From: Candidatus Gastranaerophilales bacterium
Lineage (GTDB): Bacteria > Cyanobacteriota > Vampirovibrionia > Gastranaerophilales > Gastranaerophilaceae
Reading direction: 5' to 3'
Assembly: GCA_944324385.1 (NCBI GenBank)
Contig: CALUWD010000015.1
Location: 1-40,962 of the forward strand
DNA length: 40,962 bases
Within the stretch, counting starts at the first letter, position 1; the number at the start of each line of letters is the position of its first letter. The notes beneath the pieces are model-generated. The model did not search any database. It was given only the letters and a program-made list of their open reading frames with translations, and was not told where the DNA came from. Position numbers and translations under genes: made by a program. Shown here piece by piece: positions 39,510-40,962 of the stretch.

Positions 39510-40607
39510 TTAAACCTTTAAAAAACTTTCTATAATTTTTGTTTGCTTTTCCCATTCAATTAAAAATGCATCATGCCCGCAGTTACTTTTTAATTCAACA
39601 AATGAGACTTCCTTGTTGTTTTTAATTAAAGCGTCAACCATAATTTTTGCCTGTTCTGTAGAAAATAGCCAATCCGAAGAAAACGAAATAATTAAAAATC
39701 TTGAATTTGTTTTCTCCATGGCATTTTCCAGTGTTCCATATTTTCTTGCAGGGTCGTAATAATCCACAGCTTTTGTAATGTAAAGGTAGCTGTTTGCGTC
39801 AAATCTATCTACAAAAATTCGCCCCTGATGTTCAAGGTAGCTTTCTACTTGAAAATCTACACCAAAATCAAAAGATGGTTTATCTTTAAAATCTCTGCCA
39901 AATTTGTTATGCATTGCTTCTTCGCAAAGGTATGTAATGTGTCCTACCATTCTTGCAATGCTTAGTCCGCGCTCAGGATGTTCACTATTGTAGTAATTTC
40001 CGTTATTAAAATTTTTATCCGAAATTATTGCGTTTCTACCAACAGCATTAAAGGCAATGCCTTGTGCAGTCAGCCTTGGGGTGCAAGCAATAATTATTGT
40101 TGATTTAACCATATCAGGGTATTCAATAGACCATTCAAGCGCCTGCATGCCACCCATAGAGCCACCAACTACAATTAATTTTTTTACACCCAAATGCTCG
40201 ATTAATTCCCTTTGTACTTTAATCATATCATTTACTGTGATAACAGGAAAATCAAGCGCATATTCTCTACCTGTTTCAGGATTTATGGAAGATGGGCCTG
40301 TTGTACCCTTGCACCCGCCTAAAACATTTGAACAAATGACAAAAAATCTTTTTGTATCAAAGGCTTTATTATCCCCTATCATTGTGTCCCACCAGCCAGG
40401 TTTTTTGTCATCTGGGGAATTGTAATGAGCCGCATGGGCGTCTGCTGTTAGAGCGTGCAAGATTAAAATAGCGTTGTCGCCTTGTTTGTTTAATTTGCCA
40501 TATGTTTCATAGGCAACTTGAATTTCTTTTAACTCTCTGCCGCATTCAAGTTTTAGGGGTTTTTCTATTTTAAAATATTTTGTTTCAACAATAATTTTCT
40601 CATCCAT
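39510..40607 (-). CDS. metX: Homoserine O-acyltransferase MetX
   Basis: Activates homoserine by acyl transfer, the committed step of methionine synthesis. The alpha/beta-hydrolase fold has nucleophile Ser150 in G-G-S-M-G-G-M-Q-A-L-E-W. Asp312 (S-S-D-W-L-F) and His345 (G-H-D-A-F-L) complete the triad. The acyl donor (acetyl or succinyl) cannot be fixed from the sequence by eye. The length of 365 residues is normal. A TACAAT box ends 9 bases before the ATG and there is no Shine-Dalgarno. A 9-base inverted repeat lies just upstream. metW follows directly. Confidence 0.96.
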   Translation of the reverse strand: MDEKIIVETKYFKIEKPLKLECGRELKEIQVAYETYGKLNKQGDNAILILHALTADAHAAHYNSPDDKKPGWWDTMIGDNKAFDTKRFFVICSNVLGGCKGTTGPSSINPETGREYALDFPVITVNDMIKVQRELIEHLGVKKLIVVGGSMGGMQALEWSIEYPDMVKSTIIIACTPRLTAQGIAFNAVGRNAIISDKNFNNGNYYNSEHPERGLSIARMVGHITYLCEEAMHNKFGRDFKDKPSFDFGVDFQVESYLEHQGRIFVDRFDANSYLYITKAVDYYDPARKYGTLENAMEKTNSRFLIISFSSDWLFSTEQAKIMVDALIKNNKEVSFVELKSNCGHDAFLIEWEKQTKIIESFLKV

Positions 40608-40634
40608 AACACAAGCATTGTAACATAATCAAAT

Positions 40635-40660
40635 TAAAGTTTATCTTATTGTAAACTTTA
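40635..40660. promoter_or_regulatory. Operator-like inverted repeat between metX and the 40742 gene
   Basis: TAAAGTTTA (40635-40643) and TAAACTTTA (40652-40660) are perfect inverted copies with centres 17 bases apart. They cover the -35 region of metX and touch a TATAAA box (40662-40667) facing right. The position fits a repressor site controlling one or both genes. It is not a SAM riboswitch. Confidence 0.5.
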
Positions 40661-40741
40661 GTATAAATTTTGTAAAAAATGCAAAAGTTTTTCTAAAGTG
40701 TGCCGATATTAGAAATATACGAAAACACATATGGGAAATTT

Positions 40742-40962
40742 ATATGGAAAACTTTAAAAACCATAAAAGTGAAGGGCAAGAAAACGGCGTTTCTATCTAC
40801 TCTCGTTCAATAAATTTGCTGGACGATGACCCACTGGAGGAAATTTTTGCACTTAATTTGGGCGATTTTTTAACAGAACATTTAATCAACCCCGAGCTTG
40901 CACATAAAATTGGTGACAAGGTAAGGGATAAAAACGAAAGTTTAAAGGAACAGCTAAGAGAG
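40742..40962 (+). CDS. Start of an unrecognised gene (cut by window end)
   Basis: An open frame runs from ATG at 40742 to the window end, 73 codons without a stop. It begins M-E-N-F-K-N-H-K-S-E-G-Q and is acidic in the middle (L-D-D-D-P-L-E-E-I-F-A). It then becomes Lys/Glu-rich, likely helical (A-H-K-I-G-D-K-V-R-D-K-N-E-S). There is no signal peptide. GGGAAA lies 8 bases before ATG. The family cannot be told from this fragment. Confidence 0.6.

Overview
The window is AT-rich bacterial DNA with tightly packed genes, mostly housekeeping. Several signs point to a diderm: a secretin with its pilus-type ATPase and inner-membrane platform, lipoprotein-free signal peptides, and a periplasmic-type S41 protease. 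The gene content is a NifU/NifS pair, a cyanobacterial-style OmpR-type regulator, RNase Y with YmdB, and several lineage-specific hypothetical proteins carrying a short V-S-F motif. I infer a gut-type relative of the non-photosynthetic cyanobacteria (Vampirovibrionia/Melainabacteria, Gastranaerophilales-like). This is pattern recognition, not a database result.

Layout. 1-765: a repeat-rich stretch with phased heptamers, a large hairpin, small tandem repeats, a tRNA-Ile(GAT) gene and two extra copies of that tRNA's 5' end. 766-2460 (minus): arginyl-tRNA synthetase, interrupted by an in-frame TAA. 2596-3051: two small unknown genes. 3150-5150: nifU-nifS. 5143-6873 (minus): BioY-like transporter, rimI, speD. 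7041-9019: response regulator and S41 protease. 9082-9789: an ADP-ribosyltransferase-like unknown. 9786-10760 (minus): tsaD. 10827-11735: TPR/NHL secreted protein. 11732-13108 (minus): dnaA. 13195-19268: radical SAM/SPASM protein, M16 peptidase and Ski2-like helicase in one run. 19273-23216 (minus): glmS, mtnA, a small membrane protein and ruvC.

23217-23800 has no long gene. It holds a divergent pair of short transcription units, one with an arginine-rich 26-codon ORF whose codons can pair with the 5' arm of the terminator behind it (an attenuator-like design). 23801-25350: two lineage-type unknowns. 25607-28811: RNase Y, YmdB and a PHP phosphoesterase. 28909-30749: a helical unknown coupled to obg. 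30880-37648: a four-gene type IV pilus/type II secretion block (PilP/GspC-like, secretin, PilB/GspE, PilC/GspF). 37656-38030: a GC-rich mosaic of nested repeats. 38098-38874: tpiA. 38918-40607 (minus): metW and metX. 40742 to the end: the start of an unrecognised gene.

Links between genes: rimI and tsaD serve ribosome and tRNA modification; speD, mtnA and metX/metW touch methionine, polyamine and methylthioadenosine metabolism; rny-ymdB is the pairing known from Firmicutes. Convergent genes repeatedly interlock their stop codons, and several genes have a -10 box only 6-9 bases from the start codon with no ribosome-binding site, suggesting leaderless messages. The best candidates for something new are the split ArgS, the arginine-rich attenuator-like leader, the repeat islands at both ends, the ART-like protein and the non-canonical start of RNase Y.
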